In this document: in pieces, positions 1-8,652 of the stretch
Layout of the letters: each line of letters opens with the position of its first letter
Position numbering within the stretch: position 1 is the first letter of the stretch
Origin: Acidobacteriota bacterium
Lineage (GTDB): Bacteria; Acidobacteriota; Terriglobia; Acidiferrales; UBA7541
Assembly (NCBI GenBank): GCA_021788095.1
Contig: JAJYLB010000006.1
Coordinates: 49,848 to 113,847 of the forward strand
Reading direction: 5' to 3'
DNA length: 64,000 nt
The notes under the pieces: generated by a model
What the model was told of the DNA's origin: nothing
Database searches by the model: none
What the model saw: only the letters and a program-made list of their open reading frames with translations
Made by a program: the position numbers and the translations under genes

Positions 1-138
1 GGTTTCCACGCGCGCCTCCGCCGACGAGGGATCGAGGCGGCACAGGAAAGCGCCAAGGGAGGCGCTTTCCGCGGCGTCTTGATCGAGGAGACCCTGGCCG
101 ACAACAAGACCGCCAAGCCATCGGGCTTCGCAAGCTGA
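1..138 (+). CDS. possible 3' end of an unidentified gene cut by the window edge
   Basis: An open frame runs from the first base to a TGA at 136-138 and gives 45 residues ending in KTAKPSGFAS. I recognise no family. The frame contains a perfect 10-bp inverted repeat (arms 45-54 and 61-70, loop AAGGGA), so the stretch might instead be a non-coding hairpin. Nothing convincing is seen at 139-230. Confidence 0.25.
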   Translation, partial: GFHARLRRRGIEAAQESAKGGAFRGVLIEETLADNKTAKPSGFAS

Positions 139-230
139 TTTACCGCGTTCGAACTTACGCAGGTCGCCGCTTGCGGGACGGCCCGGTCCGGCGGACTTGG
201 CCCACCCGCATCGGCGCGGCCAGCGAGCTT

Positions 231-2090
231 TTACTTCGGCATCTGAACGTTCAGGTGATTCTTGCAGGTGGTTGAGGAGTCGTCGGCGACCGTCTTCGAC
301 TTGCCCCCCGATCGCACGGTGAATTTCAACGACGGATCGGCTGGGAGGCCGGTGAACAGGGCCCGGCCAAACGAGTCGGTCGCGACCTGGAAGTCCGTTT
401 TCTGCAACCCCAGGAAGCCGTGCCGCTTGCCGTAGCTCACTTGGGCGTTCTCCAGAGGCTTGCCCGTCGCGTCCGTAACGAGAAAGTCGGCAGAGCACTT
501 GCCCGTTCCGGCCACGGTCACGGGGATGGGCGTTACGACCGGCCCCGCCTTAGGCGTCGGTTGTGTAGCAGGAGCAGTCGCGGCAGCAGTCGATGCCGCG
601 TTGGCGCCTGCCGTCGTTTCTCCCGCCGCCTGCGCTCCCTTTGCCGCTGAAGTCGTTCCCTTATTCGCCGCAGCCTTGTTTGCCGGCCGCGTGGGCCGCT
701 TCACCGCTCGAACCGGTTTCCTGGCCGCCACCTCGCGCGCTTCCTTCGTCGCTGGGGCGGGTGCCGGAGCCGGTTTGGTCTCGGCGGTCGTCGCACCCGT
801 ACTGGCTGGAGACGTGGCAGCGGGAGGCGTGGGAACCGGTGGGGTAGTTTTTGCGGCATTCGTCGCGGGTGCGCTTGCCGGCGGCTTCGCTGACGGATTG
901 GGCGCCGGGGCCGGCTTCCGTCCTCGCAGGAGCCGGGGCACGAGCAGAGCGCCCAGTAGGATCACCACGGCCCCAATTTCGATGGCGATCGTTCTCATTC
1001 GCCGCTTCGATGGCTGCGGCTTCTCCGCCTCTGCCGGCGCCGCCGCTTCCACCGCCCCGGAAGCCCGTGTCACTCCCGAAGCCCGCGCCGGTCCCGTCGC
1101 AGCGGATCTGCCGACCGTCACGGAAGCGGTCTTCCCCACGGTATCGATGCCTCCGCCCGCCGAAGGCTCGTTTTCGAAGTCTGCGGGCGCGCTGACCGTC
1201 GCCGAGCGCTCCAAATCCACGTCGCGCTTCAGCCGCTGCAGCTCCGCGCGAATCTCCCGCGCGCTTTGGTAGCGCAGTTTCCGGTCTTTTTCGAGCGCTC
1301 GCGTGATGATTCGTTCCAGCTCCCCGGGCAGATCCGGATTCAGCCGCAGTGGCGTCACCGGCGCGCGATGCAAGATGGAATCGAAAACCGCCGTGGCCGA
1401 CTCCCCGCGGAAGGGCACGACTCCCGTCGCCATCTCGTACAACACGACGCCTAGAGAGAACAGATCCGAGCGCGCGTCCAGATCCTTGCCCAGCGCCTGC
1501 TCGGGAGACATATACGCCACCGTTCCCACCGCGCTCCCCGGCCGCGTCAGGCTGGTCGCGTCGAATCCGGAAGTCATCTTCGTCTCGGCTGCCGTGCCTT
1601 CCTGCCCCGCGCCGGCGGCCGGCGTCAGCTTGGCCAAGCCGAAATCGAGAATCTTGGCGTGGCCGCGCTGGGTCACGAAGATATTGGCAGGCTTGATATC
1701 GCGGTGGATGATGCCCTGGGTGTGGGCCGCGTCCAGCGCGTCGCTCACCTCCGACCCGATTTCAAGCAGCGCGTCGAGATCCATCGGCTTGTTCGCGATC
1801 GCCTGCTTCAGCGTCTCGCCTTCCAGGAACTCCATGGCGATGAACGCGCGGCCGCCTTCCTCGCCGATGTCGTAGATCGTGCAGATTCCCGGATGGTTCA
1901 GCGCCGAGGCCGCTTGCGCTTCGCGCCGGAACCGCTCGAGCGCCACGGTATCTTTCGTCGTATCTTCGGGAAGGAATTTCAGCGCCACAAACCGCTTCAG
2001 CCGCACATCCTCGGCCTTGTACACCACGCCCATGCCGCCGCTGCCCAGCTTCTCCAACATCCGGTAGTGTGAGATCGTCTCGCCGTTCAT
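231..2090 (-). CDS. transmembrane Ser/Thr protein kinase (PknB type) with a periplasmic C-terminal domain
   Basis: The 619-residue protein starts with a complete kinase domain at about residues 9-285. The glycine loop LGSGGMG is at 15-21, the ATP-binding Lys is K38, the C-helix Glu is near 57, HRD is at 129-131, DFG at 149-151 and SPEQ near 195. A single membrane helix at about 367-388 follows a basic stretch. Next comes a Pro/Ala/Thr/Lys-rich linker of about 145 residues, and then a compact 85-residue tail with a cysteine near each end (about 539 and 609) that resembles a carboxypeptidase-regulatory/Ig-like fold. By family knowledge it phosphorylates Ser/Thr on cytoplasmic targets. The outer tail could sense the envelope (inference). 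The ATG at 2088-2090 opens directly onto the kinase domain. Confidence 0.93.
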   Translation of the reverse strand: MNGETISHYRMLEKLGSGGMGVVYKAEDVRLKRFVALKFLPEDTTKDTVALERFRREAQAASALNHPGICTIYDIGEEGGRAFIAMEFLEGETLKQAIANKPMDLDALLEIGSEVSDALDAAHTQGIIHRDIKPANIFVTQRGHAKILDFGLAKLTPAAGAGQEGTAAETKMTSGFDATSLTRPGSAVGTVAYMSPEQALGKDLDARSDLFSLGVVLYEMATGVVPFRGESATAVFDSILHRAPVTPLRLNPDLPGELERIITRALEKDRKLRYQSAREIRAELQRLKRDVDLERSATVSAPADFENEPSAGGGIDTVGKTASVTVGRSAATGPARASGVTRASGAVEAAAPAEAEKPQPSKRRMRTIAIEIGAVVILLGALLVPRLLRGRKPAPAPNPSAKPPASAPATNAAKTTPPVPTPPAATSPASTGATTAETKPAPAPAPATKEAREVAARKPVRAVKRPTRPANKAAANKGTTSAAKGAQAAGETTAGANAASTAAATAPATQPTPKAGPVVTPIPVTVAGTGKCSADFLVTDATGKPLENAQVSYGKRHGFLGLQKTDFQVATDSFGRALFTGLPADPSLKFTVRSGGKSKTVADDSSTTCKNHLNVQMPK

Positions 2091-2201
2091 TGCCCGTTCG
2101 CGCTCCCCAACCGCCGTGGCTTCCGCGAACTCCCCTAATTCCTCGGCGGAATCGGCTCATGATACACCGGGCACTCGCCGCATTCCACTGGAGCCCCGCC
2201 T

Positions 2202-2477
2202 CTAACGCAGGGTAACGATCGTGGCGCCCCAGCCCCCGGCCTCCGCCGGAGCATCGCCAAAAGCGGCGACGAACGGCGTCCGCGCCAGCACCGCGCGCAC
2301 GATCCGTCGCTGCACCCCGGTCCCGCGCCCGTGAATGATGCGCAGCGCTTTCAGCCCGAGCCGATTCGCTTCCTCGAGGTACGCCTCGACCACCCCTTCC
2401 ACCTCCTCTGGCCGCACCGAGTGCAGGTCGAAGACGCCGGTGATGGGAATGCGGATGGGTTCGTTGTCACCCAACAT
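2202..2477 (-). CDS. small Smr-domain protein
   Basis: About 91 residues, essentially a lone Smr domain like the C-terminus of MutS2. The conserved DLHSVRPEE near the start and the HGRGTG loop in the middle are both present. Smr domains nick or bind branched DNA or act as RNA endonucleases, so the target is unknown. I prefer the ATG at 2475-2477, which has GGAA upstream; a GTG at 2499-2501 would add eight residues. The gene is upstream of the kinase on the same strand with a 111-bp gap. No MutS2 core is visible, so this is a stand-alone Smr protein and not a truncated MutS2, as far as the window shows. Confidence 0.85.
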   Translation of the reverse strand: MLGDNEPIRIPITGVFDLHSVRPEEVEGVVEAYLEEANRLGLKALRIIHGRGTGVQRRIVRAVLARTPFVAAFGDAPAEAGGWGATIVTLR

Positions 2478-2644
2478 GGAGTTTCCAGCCGATCGTAGCA
2501 CAGGTCCCGAAAGTGGCGGGCTCGACGTTCCGAGTGCTCGTGGCCGGGCGATCGTTCGGGGAAGGATCGGGAAGCCGATGGAGGCGTCGTCGCTCGGCGG
2601 ATAGGGAGAATCGCAGGTACTCGCAATTGGGGCCCCATAGGGGG

Positions 2645-2673
2645 TTGCAGGCGGGGACAGGTCAACCTATAAT
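2645..2673 (+). promoter_or_regulatory. sigma70-like promoter of the decaheme-porin gene
   Basis: The -35 is TTGCAG (2645-2650), the spacer is 17 nt and the -10 is a perfect TATAAT (2668-2673). The predicted start of transcription is near 2680, about 40 nt before the GTG start codon at 2721. This argues against a TTG start at 2685, which would leave almost no leader. Confidence 0.6.
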
Positions 2674-2720
2674 GCTCTCGCAAGTTGGCGGACGCGAAAT
2701 GGCCGGCTCCGGAGGTTCAC

Positions 2721-5700
2721 GTGAGCCGTATCGCCCGCTGGGTTGTTTCTGCTGCTTCTCTTCTCGTGGTCCTGCTTATTCCTCCGCCCTGCGCCTTCGG
2801 ACAAACGAAAACTCATACCTGGACTGCGCGTTTCGCCGCCTCCACGGCCATTCCCGGCGCCAAGCGCGTCGGAGCGCAGGTCTGCTCCACCTGTCACGCT
2901 CAGGAGGCGAAGGATTTCCAACATGCTTTCCACGCCCAGCAGGGCGTCGAGTGCGAGGACTGCCACGGCGCCGGGAGCCTGCACGTCCAAGGCGGCGGCG
3001 ACGTCTCCAAAATCATCAGCTTTAGCCAACGCAGCGCCAAAGAGGCCAATGCCGCTTGCCTCAGCTGCCACGTTCAGGATGAGTCGGTGCGCCACTGGAT
3101 GGCCGGGCCGCACGCCTCGAGTGGCGTGCGTTGCGCCGATTGCCACCAGGTGCACGCGAACGCCGTGAAATCCGCCGAGCGGGGCGAGGCGCGATTCGAT
3201 ACATCCACGGAAGGAGCTCTCCAGGCTGCCGAGGTATCGCCGGAAACCAATGCGATCGTCGAGCCCATGGCGGAAACCAACGACGCCTGCCTGCGGTGTC
3301 ATCAAAACGTGCGCGCGCAACTAAGCATGCCTTACCACCATCCCGTCCGCGAAGGGAAGATGAGCTGCGCCGATTGCCACGATCCGCATGGGGGTCCCGC
3401 GGGAAACAATCTCCGGACGTCGACCGTGAACCAGCTCTGCCTGCAATGCCACGCGCAATATCGCGGGCCTTTCGCTTACCAGCATCCTCCTGTCTCGGAA
3501 AACTGCACCCTCTGCCACACCCCCCACGGCTCGCCAAACACGAACATCTTGCAGGTCAGCGAACCGGCGCTCTGCCTCCAGTGCCATGCCGGCCACCACA
3601 ACGGAGCGGGCTTACCCCTCACCGATCGCTGCACCGACTGCCATTCCTCGATCCACGGTACCGACGTTCCCACACCCAGCGGGGGCGCCCGATTCATAGA
3701 CAAGGGACCTTCGGAACAGGCTCTGGTCTCCTCCAGCGGTTCGGGTTCACTCGCCAGCACGGCCGGCCGCGCGGCTGGCGCCATGTCTTCAAGGCTCCCG
3801 GGGGGCGCGTCCTTCGCGGCGACCGCCGTGAACGGTGCCGGCGGGCTGCTGGCGATGATGTCCACCCAATCGGGAGCGCCGCTTTCGGGCGGAAGCATGG
3901 AAATGGGAATGGGCGCTCCCACGGCCGCGGAAGGGGGAGGCTCGGCTTTCGCGGCTTTGTCGTTTACCCCTGGCGCGTATCGGTTTATCGATGCCACCGG
4001 CTTTGAAGGCCGCGTCGGCGAATACGATAGCTTGCAGCAATCGGCGGGCGCTGATCTCTCGGCCGTCTACGTCTCCACGCTTCACCACCTCACCATCGTG
4101 TCCCACGCCCTCGTCTTGAGCGGCGCCGATTACGCCGCCGCTTCCCAGTTCACCCTCGGGGATTGGCTCCAGGCGCAATTTTCCCAGCGCAGTTTCGTCC
4201 AAGAGCAGGATCACTATCCCTTCTACGCCTTCCCTGTCTTGGACATCCCCCCGGGCACCACGCAGCCCGCCGATACCTTCGACGATTCCATTGCGCCTGT
4301 CGGGCAAGCGGGCGGCGCCATTTTCGGAGTCCAGAGAAGGATGGGCAATGCCTACGTCCGCGCCAAGCTGCCTTCCCTGCCAGTTCATGTGTTCGTGAAG
4401 GGCAATTGGCAAGACCGCGTGGGCACGACGCAACTCGGCTATCTCGACGAGAACGATAATAACCTCGGCTGCGGCAACCAGTGCCACTACAGCTCCCAGT
4501 TCCAGCCGGTGAATTACACGACCCGCAATATCGCCGCCGGTGGTGAAATCAATTGGCATGGTATCGATATCGCGGTCGAGCACGCCTTCAGCAGCTTCAA
4601 CGATCGGCTGCCGTTCCCCGTGGGCGTCTTCCATGGCCCGTTCACGCCGTCTGTCGACCCGGGAGGCTTCTCCACAGCCCTGCCTCCGCCCTCCGGCCCC
4701 GCTCCTCCGGATATCCCGGCAGGCAATTACCCCATCGATCTCCCGTCGCCAAGCCGCGCGTCCACCGACAGCGTTGCCTTGAATTGGGTTCCTTCCGCCA
4801 GCTTGAACCTCAACGGCAACATCAGCTACATGCGCCTGCGCAACCTGTTTACGCGCTATCCGCAGAACATCCTCGATACCGACGAAACGGTGAACTGGAA
4901 GGCGGTCCGGAGGCTTCTGGTCACGCTCGATTATCATCAGATGAACCAGCTGAACGACTTCACTCCCTACTACAGCCTTTTTGGAGATGTTTCCTATCGC
5001 AACCACTGGGAAGGTCTGCGCCTGGACTACCAACTGCTGAAAGACTTCGACCTGGAAACCTATTACCGCCGCAGCGGTATCACCCGCTCCAATGCCTTCC
5101 TCTGGCCCCAAGCCTATTCGTTCGACAATACCGATTTGTCCTACCTCGTGCCTTCTTCCTCCAGCAACACCACCGGCCTCGCGGTCCGCTACCATGACCG
5201 CGGGCTCTGGAGCGCCCGCGCCGGCGACGAATGCACGGGAACCCACGATCCGGGCTATTTGGTCGTCCCCCAGAGCAATAACCGGTCGTTCGCGGAGGTC
5301 ACGCTCACACCCGTCGCCTGGCTCACGTTCGACAACGACACCAGCATTACCGTTCAGAATGCGTTCGCACACCCCTTTCTCCCGAACCAGCCGGGCGAGA
5401 CGCCAACAGCCTTCCCCGGCCCGCAGCCGACGCCCCCTACCGGCCCAGGTCAGTTCCAGCGCCGCAACCGGTTCTACAATGAAACCGCTAGCTTCGGTTT
5501 CCCCATTCGCGCGTATTGGAACTCGTCTCTCGGCTACTCTTATCAACAAAACAATCTCACCACTTTCATGGCGTTCCAAAACGATAGCGGCACCGGCTAC
5601 CTAATCGATGAGCCGGCCGTCCCCTACAAGCAAATCACCCAGGCCTACTGGGCGGAATCGAATTACTCCTTCGCCAGCCGCTTCGGAATCGATCTCCAAC

Positions 5701-6026
5701 TCACCTATAACTCCTCACGCAGCGGTTTCCGGCCCGATCTGAATCCGGCCGACGCCGCGCTGCTCGGCAACTCGGAGTTGATGGCTTCGGGCGCTTTCAA
5801 TCCGGCGCAGTTCGGCGCCGCCTTGGGCAACTTGCAGTACGCCTCGACCGTCATCTCCCAGGTGATCGTTCCCCAATGGATCGGTCAATCGAAGGCGTAC
5901 TATCAGTTCCCGTACAAGCTCGAGGGAGGTCTCCTCTTCGGCTACGGCAGCTACAGGGACTATTTCAATCCCAGCCTGAATGGTGTGTTGCGGACTTTCA
6001 GCCTCTACCTCGGCCGCTCCTGGTAG
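2721..6026 (+). CDS. decaheme c-type cytochrome fused to an MtrB/PioB-like outer-membrane beta-barrel
   Basis: About 1101 residues from the GTG at 2721, which has GGAGG at 2711-2715, five bases upstream. The signal peptide ends near CAFGQ (about residue 28). Ten CXXCH heme sites lie between about residues 55 and 308 (CSTCH, CEDCH, CLSCH, CADCH, CLRCH, CADCH, CLQCH, CTLCH, CLQCH, CTDCH), the count expected of MtrA/PioA/DmsE cytochromes. A low-complexity Ser/Gly/Ala linker (about 325-415) leads to about 680 residues of alternating aromatic beta-strand pattern ending in a terminal Trp, as outer-membrane barrels do. In Shewanella and Rhodopseudomonas the cytochrome and porin are separate proteins that form a trans-outer-membrane electron conduit; here they appear as one polypeptide. 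An extra CX3CH motif lies in the barrel part (4470-4487). No separate outer-surface cytochrome is encoded nearby. The fusion is read directly; the conduit role is inferred. Confidence 0.85.
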   Translation: MSRIARWVVSAASLLVVLLIPPPCAFGQTKTHTWTARFAASTAIPGAKRVGAQVCSTCHAQEAKDFQHAFHAQQGVECEDCHGAGSLHVQGGGDVSKIISFSQRSAKEANAACLSCHVQDESVRHWMAGPHASSGVRCADCHQVHANAVKSAERGEARFDTSTEGALQAAEVSPETNAIVEPMAETNDACLRCHQNVRAQLSMPYHHPVREGKMSCADCHDPHGGPAGNNLRTSTVNQLCLQCHAQYRGPFAYQHPPVSENCTLCHTPHGSPNTNILQVSEPALCLQCHAGHHNGAGLPLTDRCTDCHSSIHGTDVPTPSGGARFIDKGPSEQALVSSSGSGSLASTAGRAAGAMSSRLPGGASFAATAVNGAGGLLAMMSTQSGAPLSGGSMEMGMGAPTAAEGGGSAFAALSFTPGAYRFIDATGFEGRVGEYDSLQQSAGADLSAVYVSTLHHLTIVSHALVLSGADYAAASQFTLGDWLQAQFSQRSFVQEQDHYPFYAFPVLDIPPGTTQPADTFDDSIAPVGQAGGAIFGVQRRMGNAYVRAKLPSLPVHVFVKGNWQDRVGTTQLGYLDENDNNLGCGNQCHYSSQFQPVNYTTRNIAAGGEINWHGIDIAVEHAFSSFNDRLPFPVGVFHGPFTPSVDPGGFSTALPPPSGPAPPDIPAGNYPIDLPSPSRASTDSVALNWVPSASLNLNGNISYMRLRNLFTRYPQNILDTDETVNWKAVRRLLVTLDYHQMNQLNDFTPYYSLFGDVSYRNHWEGLRLDYQLLKDFDLETYYRRSGITRSNAFLWPQAYSFDNTDLSYLVPSSSSNTTGLAVRYHDRGLWSARAGDECTGTHDPGYLVVPQSNNRSFAEVTLTPVAWLTFDNDTSITVQNAFAHPFLPNQPGETPTAFPGPQPTPPTGPGQFQRRNRFYNETASFGFPIRAYWNSSLGYSYQQNNLTTFMAFQNDSGTGYLIDEPAVPYKQITQAYWAESNYSFASRFGIDLQLTYNSSRSGFRPDLNPADAALLGNSELMASGAFNPAQFGAALGNLQYASTVISQVIVPQWIGQSKAYYQFPYKLEGGLLFGYGSYRDYFNPSLNGVLRTFSLYLGRSW

Positions 6027-6276
6027 CTCGGCTCGATCCTTCGGCCGGCATACAGCAATTCCACAAATCATGTGGTGAGAAAACGAGAACCAACAGCAGA
6101 TCGCTCGCCGCCATTCCCGGCAAAAGGCGCGGGGACTGGGCTCGGGATGACCGCTAGACGGGGGCGCGGGAAGCGAGAGAATAGGAGAGGGCGAGCCACG
6201 AAAATTCCGGAAATGCTTTAGGAGCCTGTCCGAGTATTCCAGATTTGGCACCCAAAATTCACCCCCCAAATTCGTA

Positions 6277-6305
6277 TTGACAGCGCAGCGCCGCGAGCGT
6301 AGCTT
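6277..6305 (+). promoter_or_regulatory. candidate promoter upstream of the mddA-like gene
   Basis: A perfect -35 TTGACA (6277-6282), 17-nt spacer and weak -10 TAGCTT (6300-6305) lie about 55 nt before the methyltransferase start. The rest of the 334-bp gap (6027-6360) after the cytochrome gene shows no gene, and I see no clear terminator in it. Confidence 0.4.
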
Positions 6306-6366
6306 AGCGAAATCATTTCATACGGTTACCCTGGACTTCTAAATCTAGCGTGGAGGAGGAATGGCC

Positions 6367-7110
6367 ATGGCCCGACTCCTGGCTCTGGTCTATGGGGTGA
6401 TCTGTTACCTCGTGTTTCTCGGCACCTTCCTGTATGCGATCTGGTTTGTTTGGACAATGGACGCGCCGCATGCACCGCCGGCGTCGCTCGGAGCTGCGCT
6501 GCTCATCGATGCGGGACTGCTCGCGCTCTTTGCCCTGCAACATAGCGTCATGGCGCGACTAGGTTTCAAGCGGATCTGGACGAAGATCGTTCCGCGTCCC
6601 ATTGAGCGCAGCACGTACGTCCTGGCGGCAAGCCTGGCTCTGCTCGCGGTGATCGTCTTCTGGCAACCCATACCCGGGGCGCTTTGGAGCATCCAAGCCC
6701 CGGCCGCGCAGATGCTCCTCCATGTCCTGTTCTTCGCCGGCTTTGGGATGGTCCTCGTGGGCACGTTCCTGATCAACCACTCTGACCTCTTCGGTCTGCA
6801 GCAGGTATGGACGTATTGGCTCCAAAAATCCTACGAGCCCCCGATTTTCGCAACTCCCGGCCCGTATCGCACGGTCCGCCATCCCATCTATCTCGGGTTT
6901 ATCGTGGCTTTTTGGAGCACGCCGCGGATGAGCTACGCGCACCTGTTCTTTGCGGTGATGACTACGGCGTACATCCTGGTCGCGATTCAACTGGAGGAAC
7001 GCGATCTCGTCACTTTCCACGGCGAGGCCTATCGGATTTACCGTAGCGGCGTGTCGATGCTCGTGCCGTGGCCGCGGAAGAAGAGCATGGCGGTCGGCAA
7101 ACCCTCCTGA
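6367..7110 (+). CDS. mddA: methanethiol S-methyltransferase-like membrane protein (MddA/NnrU/ICMT type)
   Basis: 247 residues with about five to six membrane helices. The family signature GPYRTVRHPIYLGF (about 165-178) is followed by the EERD stretch near 210, the SAM- and substrate-binding region of isoprenylcysteine-methyltransferase-like enzymes. The close match to MddA suggests it turns methanethiol into dimethyl sulfide with SAM. The wider NnrU-like family has other members, so the substrate is inferred. ATGs lie at 6361 and 6367. GGAGGAGGA (6352-6360) abuts the first and is six bases before the second, so I take 6367. It stands alone between intergenic regions. Confidence 0.75.
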   Translation: MARLLALVYGVICYLVFLGTFLYAIWFVWTMDAPHAPPASLGAALLIDAGLLALFALQHSVMARLGFKRIWTKIVPRPIERSTYVLAASLALLAVIVFWQPIPGALWSIQAPAAQMLLHVLFFAGFGMVLVGTFLINHSDLFGLQQVWTYWLQKSYEPPIFATPGPYRTVRHPIYLGFIVAFWSTPRMSYAHLFFAVMTTAYILVAIQLEERDLVTFHGEAYRIYRSGVSMLVPWPRKKSMAVGKPS

Positions 7111-7224
7111 GTGCGTGGCATTCGCCGGCCGGCTCCCGCAGAGAGGACGAGCGGCAGGACCAGCCCACCCCGTGTGCGGCCAGGACCTCGGCCGAAGGAA
7201 TCGGGCCAGCCGCCCACATGTCCG

Positions 7225-7273
7225 GTCATTCCCGCGAAAGCTTGCCCTCCGCGAAGGCGGGGGGGGAATCCAG
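7225..7273. repeat. REP-like imperfect palindrome (ATTCCC...GGGAAT type)
   Basis: The sequence begins GTCATTCCCGCG and closes with GGGAATCCAG around a GC-rich core. Two relatives lie in the ADOP spacers at 36911-36969 and 39819-39857, and the 36.9-kb copy shares the core CTTGCCCTCCGCGAA. It sits in the 351-bp gap 7111-7461 between the mddA-like and VOC genes; the rest of that gap shows no gene. Confidence 0.7.
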
Positions 7274-7461
7274 TCGTGTCAACGCACCGCGAGAGAGCGG
7301 CGAGCCAGAGGCGGCCGCGCTCCCGGGTTAACGACGCCCAGGCGGAGGCATTCACTCTGGCAGGTAGTGTCCCAAATTCGATCTGCAAGGCGATGAACGC
7401 CTTCTTGACTGGCGATAGGCCGAAATGGTACAACTCCGGGCGATTTCAGTAGTTTAGTCTG

Positions 7462-7851
7462 ATGATAACCAGCATCCACACCCTGATTTATTCCGACGAT
7501 GCCCACGCAACGCGTGCATTCCTTCGCGACGTCCTCGGTTGGCCCTATGTCGAGGATGCGCTGGGTGGAGGCTCGGGTTGGCTTATCTTCAAGACCGGGC
7601 CGAGCGAGATGGGTGTGCACCCGACCCACAGCGTCTACGATGGCAAGACGTACGAATCGCCTCGGCAACATCTGATCTCCCTGATGTGCGACGACATCTC
7701 CCACACGGTGGCTGAACTGAAGGGCAAAGGAGCGGAGTTCCGCGGCGAAATTCAGGATCATGGGTACGGACTCGTGGTCATGATGGCCGTACCTGGCGCG
7801 GACGACATCATGCTTTACGAGCCCAAACATCCGCTGGCGTATAGCCTTTGA
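7462..7851 (+). CDS. VOC-family (glyoxalase/bleomycin-resistance fold) protein
   Basis: 129 residues with the paired beta-alpha-beta-beta-beta units of the vicinal-oxygen-chelate fold. It opens with ITSIHTLIYSDD, carries the central GWLIFKTGPSEMGVHP strand pair and ends in DDIMLYEPKHP. Candidate metal ligands are His6, His46 or His49, and Glu in LYEPK. Members include glyoxalase I, dioxygenases and antibiotic-binding proteins; the substrate cannot be told here. No clear Shine-Dalgarno precedes the ATG at 7462. The DinB gene follows on the same strand after about 160 bp. Confidence 0.85.
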   Translation: MITSIHTLIYSDDAHATRAFLRDVLGWPYVEDALGGGSGWLIFKTGPSEMGVHPTHSVYDGKTYESPRQHLISLMCDDISHTVAELKGKGAEFRGEIQDHGYGLVVMMAVPGADDIMLYEPKHPLAYSL

Positions 7852-8011
7852 CCGATTGAAAAGGCAACGAACTCACTCCCGCCTTTCACCCTTCGCGAGG
7901 CGGTATCGCTCCAATGAGGACACTACCAGCTGGCAGAGCGCGCTTGACTTTCGCTTTACCTTCGCCTATAGTCGCCCCCGCTCTTCAACGCTCGCTCGGG
8001 AGGAAGTACGT

Positions 8012-8494
8012 ATGGACCACAAGACCTTCTTTTTGAAGTACTGGGAAAAAGAGGCCCCTGCCACGCGCAAGGTGCTCTCACGCATTCCCCAGGATCGCTC
8101 CGAATTTCGCGCCGATCCCAAGGCGCGGACGGCGCGCGAATTGGCTTGGCTCATCGTGCACGAAGAATCCGCCCTGCCCGACGGGCTCGAAAAGGGCGCG
8201 TTCGAGTGGGCGGAGAAGCCGGCGCCGGCGACGATGGAGGAAATCCTCGCCGAATACGACCGCCAGCACGACGCCATCACTCGCCGGCTCCGCGCCGTTG
8301 ATCCCGCCCAGTGGGAAGCGCAAGTCCCCTTCCTCTATAACGGCCAGGAGGTGATGCGGGAGATTGGCTATGACATGGCCTGGAGCTTCCTGCTCGACCA
8401 GATTCACCATCGCGGGCAATTGTCCACCTACCTGCGCCCCATGGGCGCCAAGGTGCCGCAAATTTACGGCCCCAGCGCCGACGAACCGATGTAG
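8012..8494 (+). CDS. DinB-family protein
   Basis: 160 residues forming a four-helix DinB/YfiT-like unit. Likely metal-site histidines are in IVHEES, in DRQHDA and in QIHHRGQLSTYLR near the end, which is the conserved third helix motif. Family members are often thiol-dependent S-transferases or of unknown function. The open frame extends back to 7856, but the ATG at 8012 has GGGAGGA seven bases upstream and begins exactly at the conserved domain, so I place the start there. Confidence 0.85.
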   Translation: MDHKTFFLKYWEKEAPATRKVLSRIPQDRSEFRADPKARTARELAWLIVHEESALPDGLEKGAFEWAEKPAPATMEEILAEYDRQHDAITRRLRAVDPAQWEAQVPFLYNGQEVMREIGYDMAWSFLLDQIHHRGQLSTYLRPMGAKVPQIYGPSADEPM

Positions 8495-8499
8495 TGGAG

Positions 8500-8649
8500 G
8501 TGATGATCGGCGTGTTCAGCTTTTCGCCGGAGCCGCTCGAGGCTTTTGCTGAAGTTCACTGGGTGCTGGCGCCCGGCGGGCACTTTGTATTCGTCACCGG
8601 CTCGAGGCAGTTGCGCGGAACGCCGGCCGCGCCCGAGCCCATGCCCTGA
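8500..8649 (+). pseudogene. remnant of a SAM-dependent methyltransferase
   Basis: A 49-codon frame (GTG 8500, ATG 8503) just after the DinB stop contains HWVLAPGGHFVFVTGS, which resembles the strand-4/strand-5 region (xVLxPGGxxxF) of class I methyltransferases. It lacks the SAM-binding motif I and most of the domain. It may be a decayed gene or chance similarity. It ends four bases before the convergent binding-protein gene. Confidence 0.4.
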
Positions 8650-8652
8650 CAA

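Noticed and set aside
3789..5579. 596-codon minus-strand frame inside the cytochrome-porin gene
   Set aside because: No recognisable domain. The sense frame has ten heme sites, a signal peptide, promoter and ribosome-binding site.
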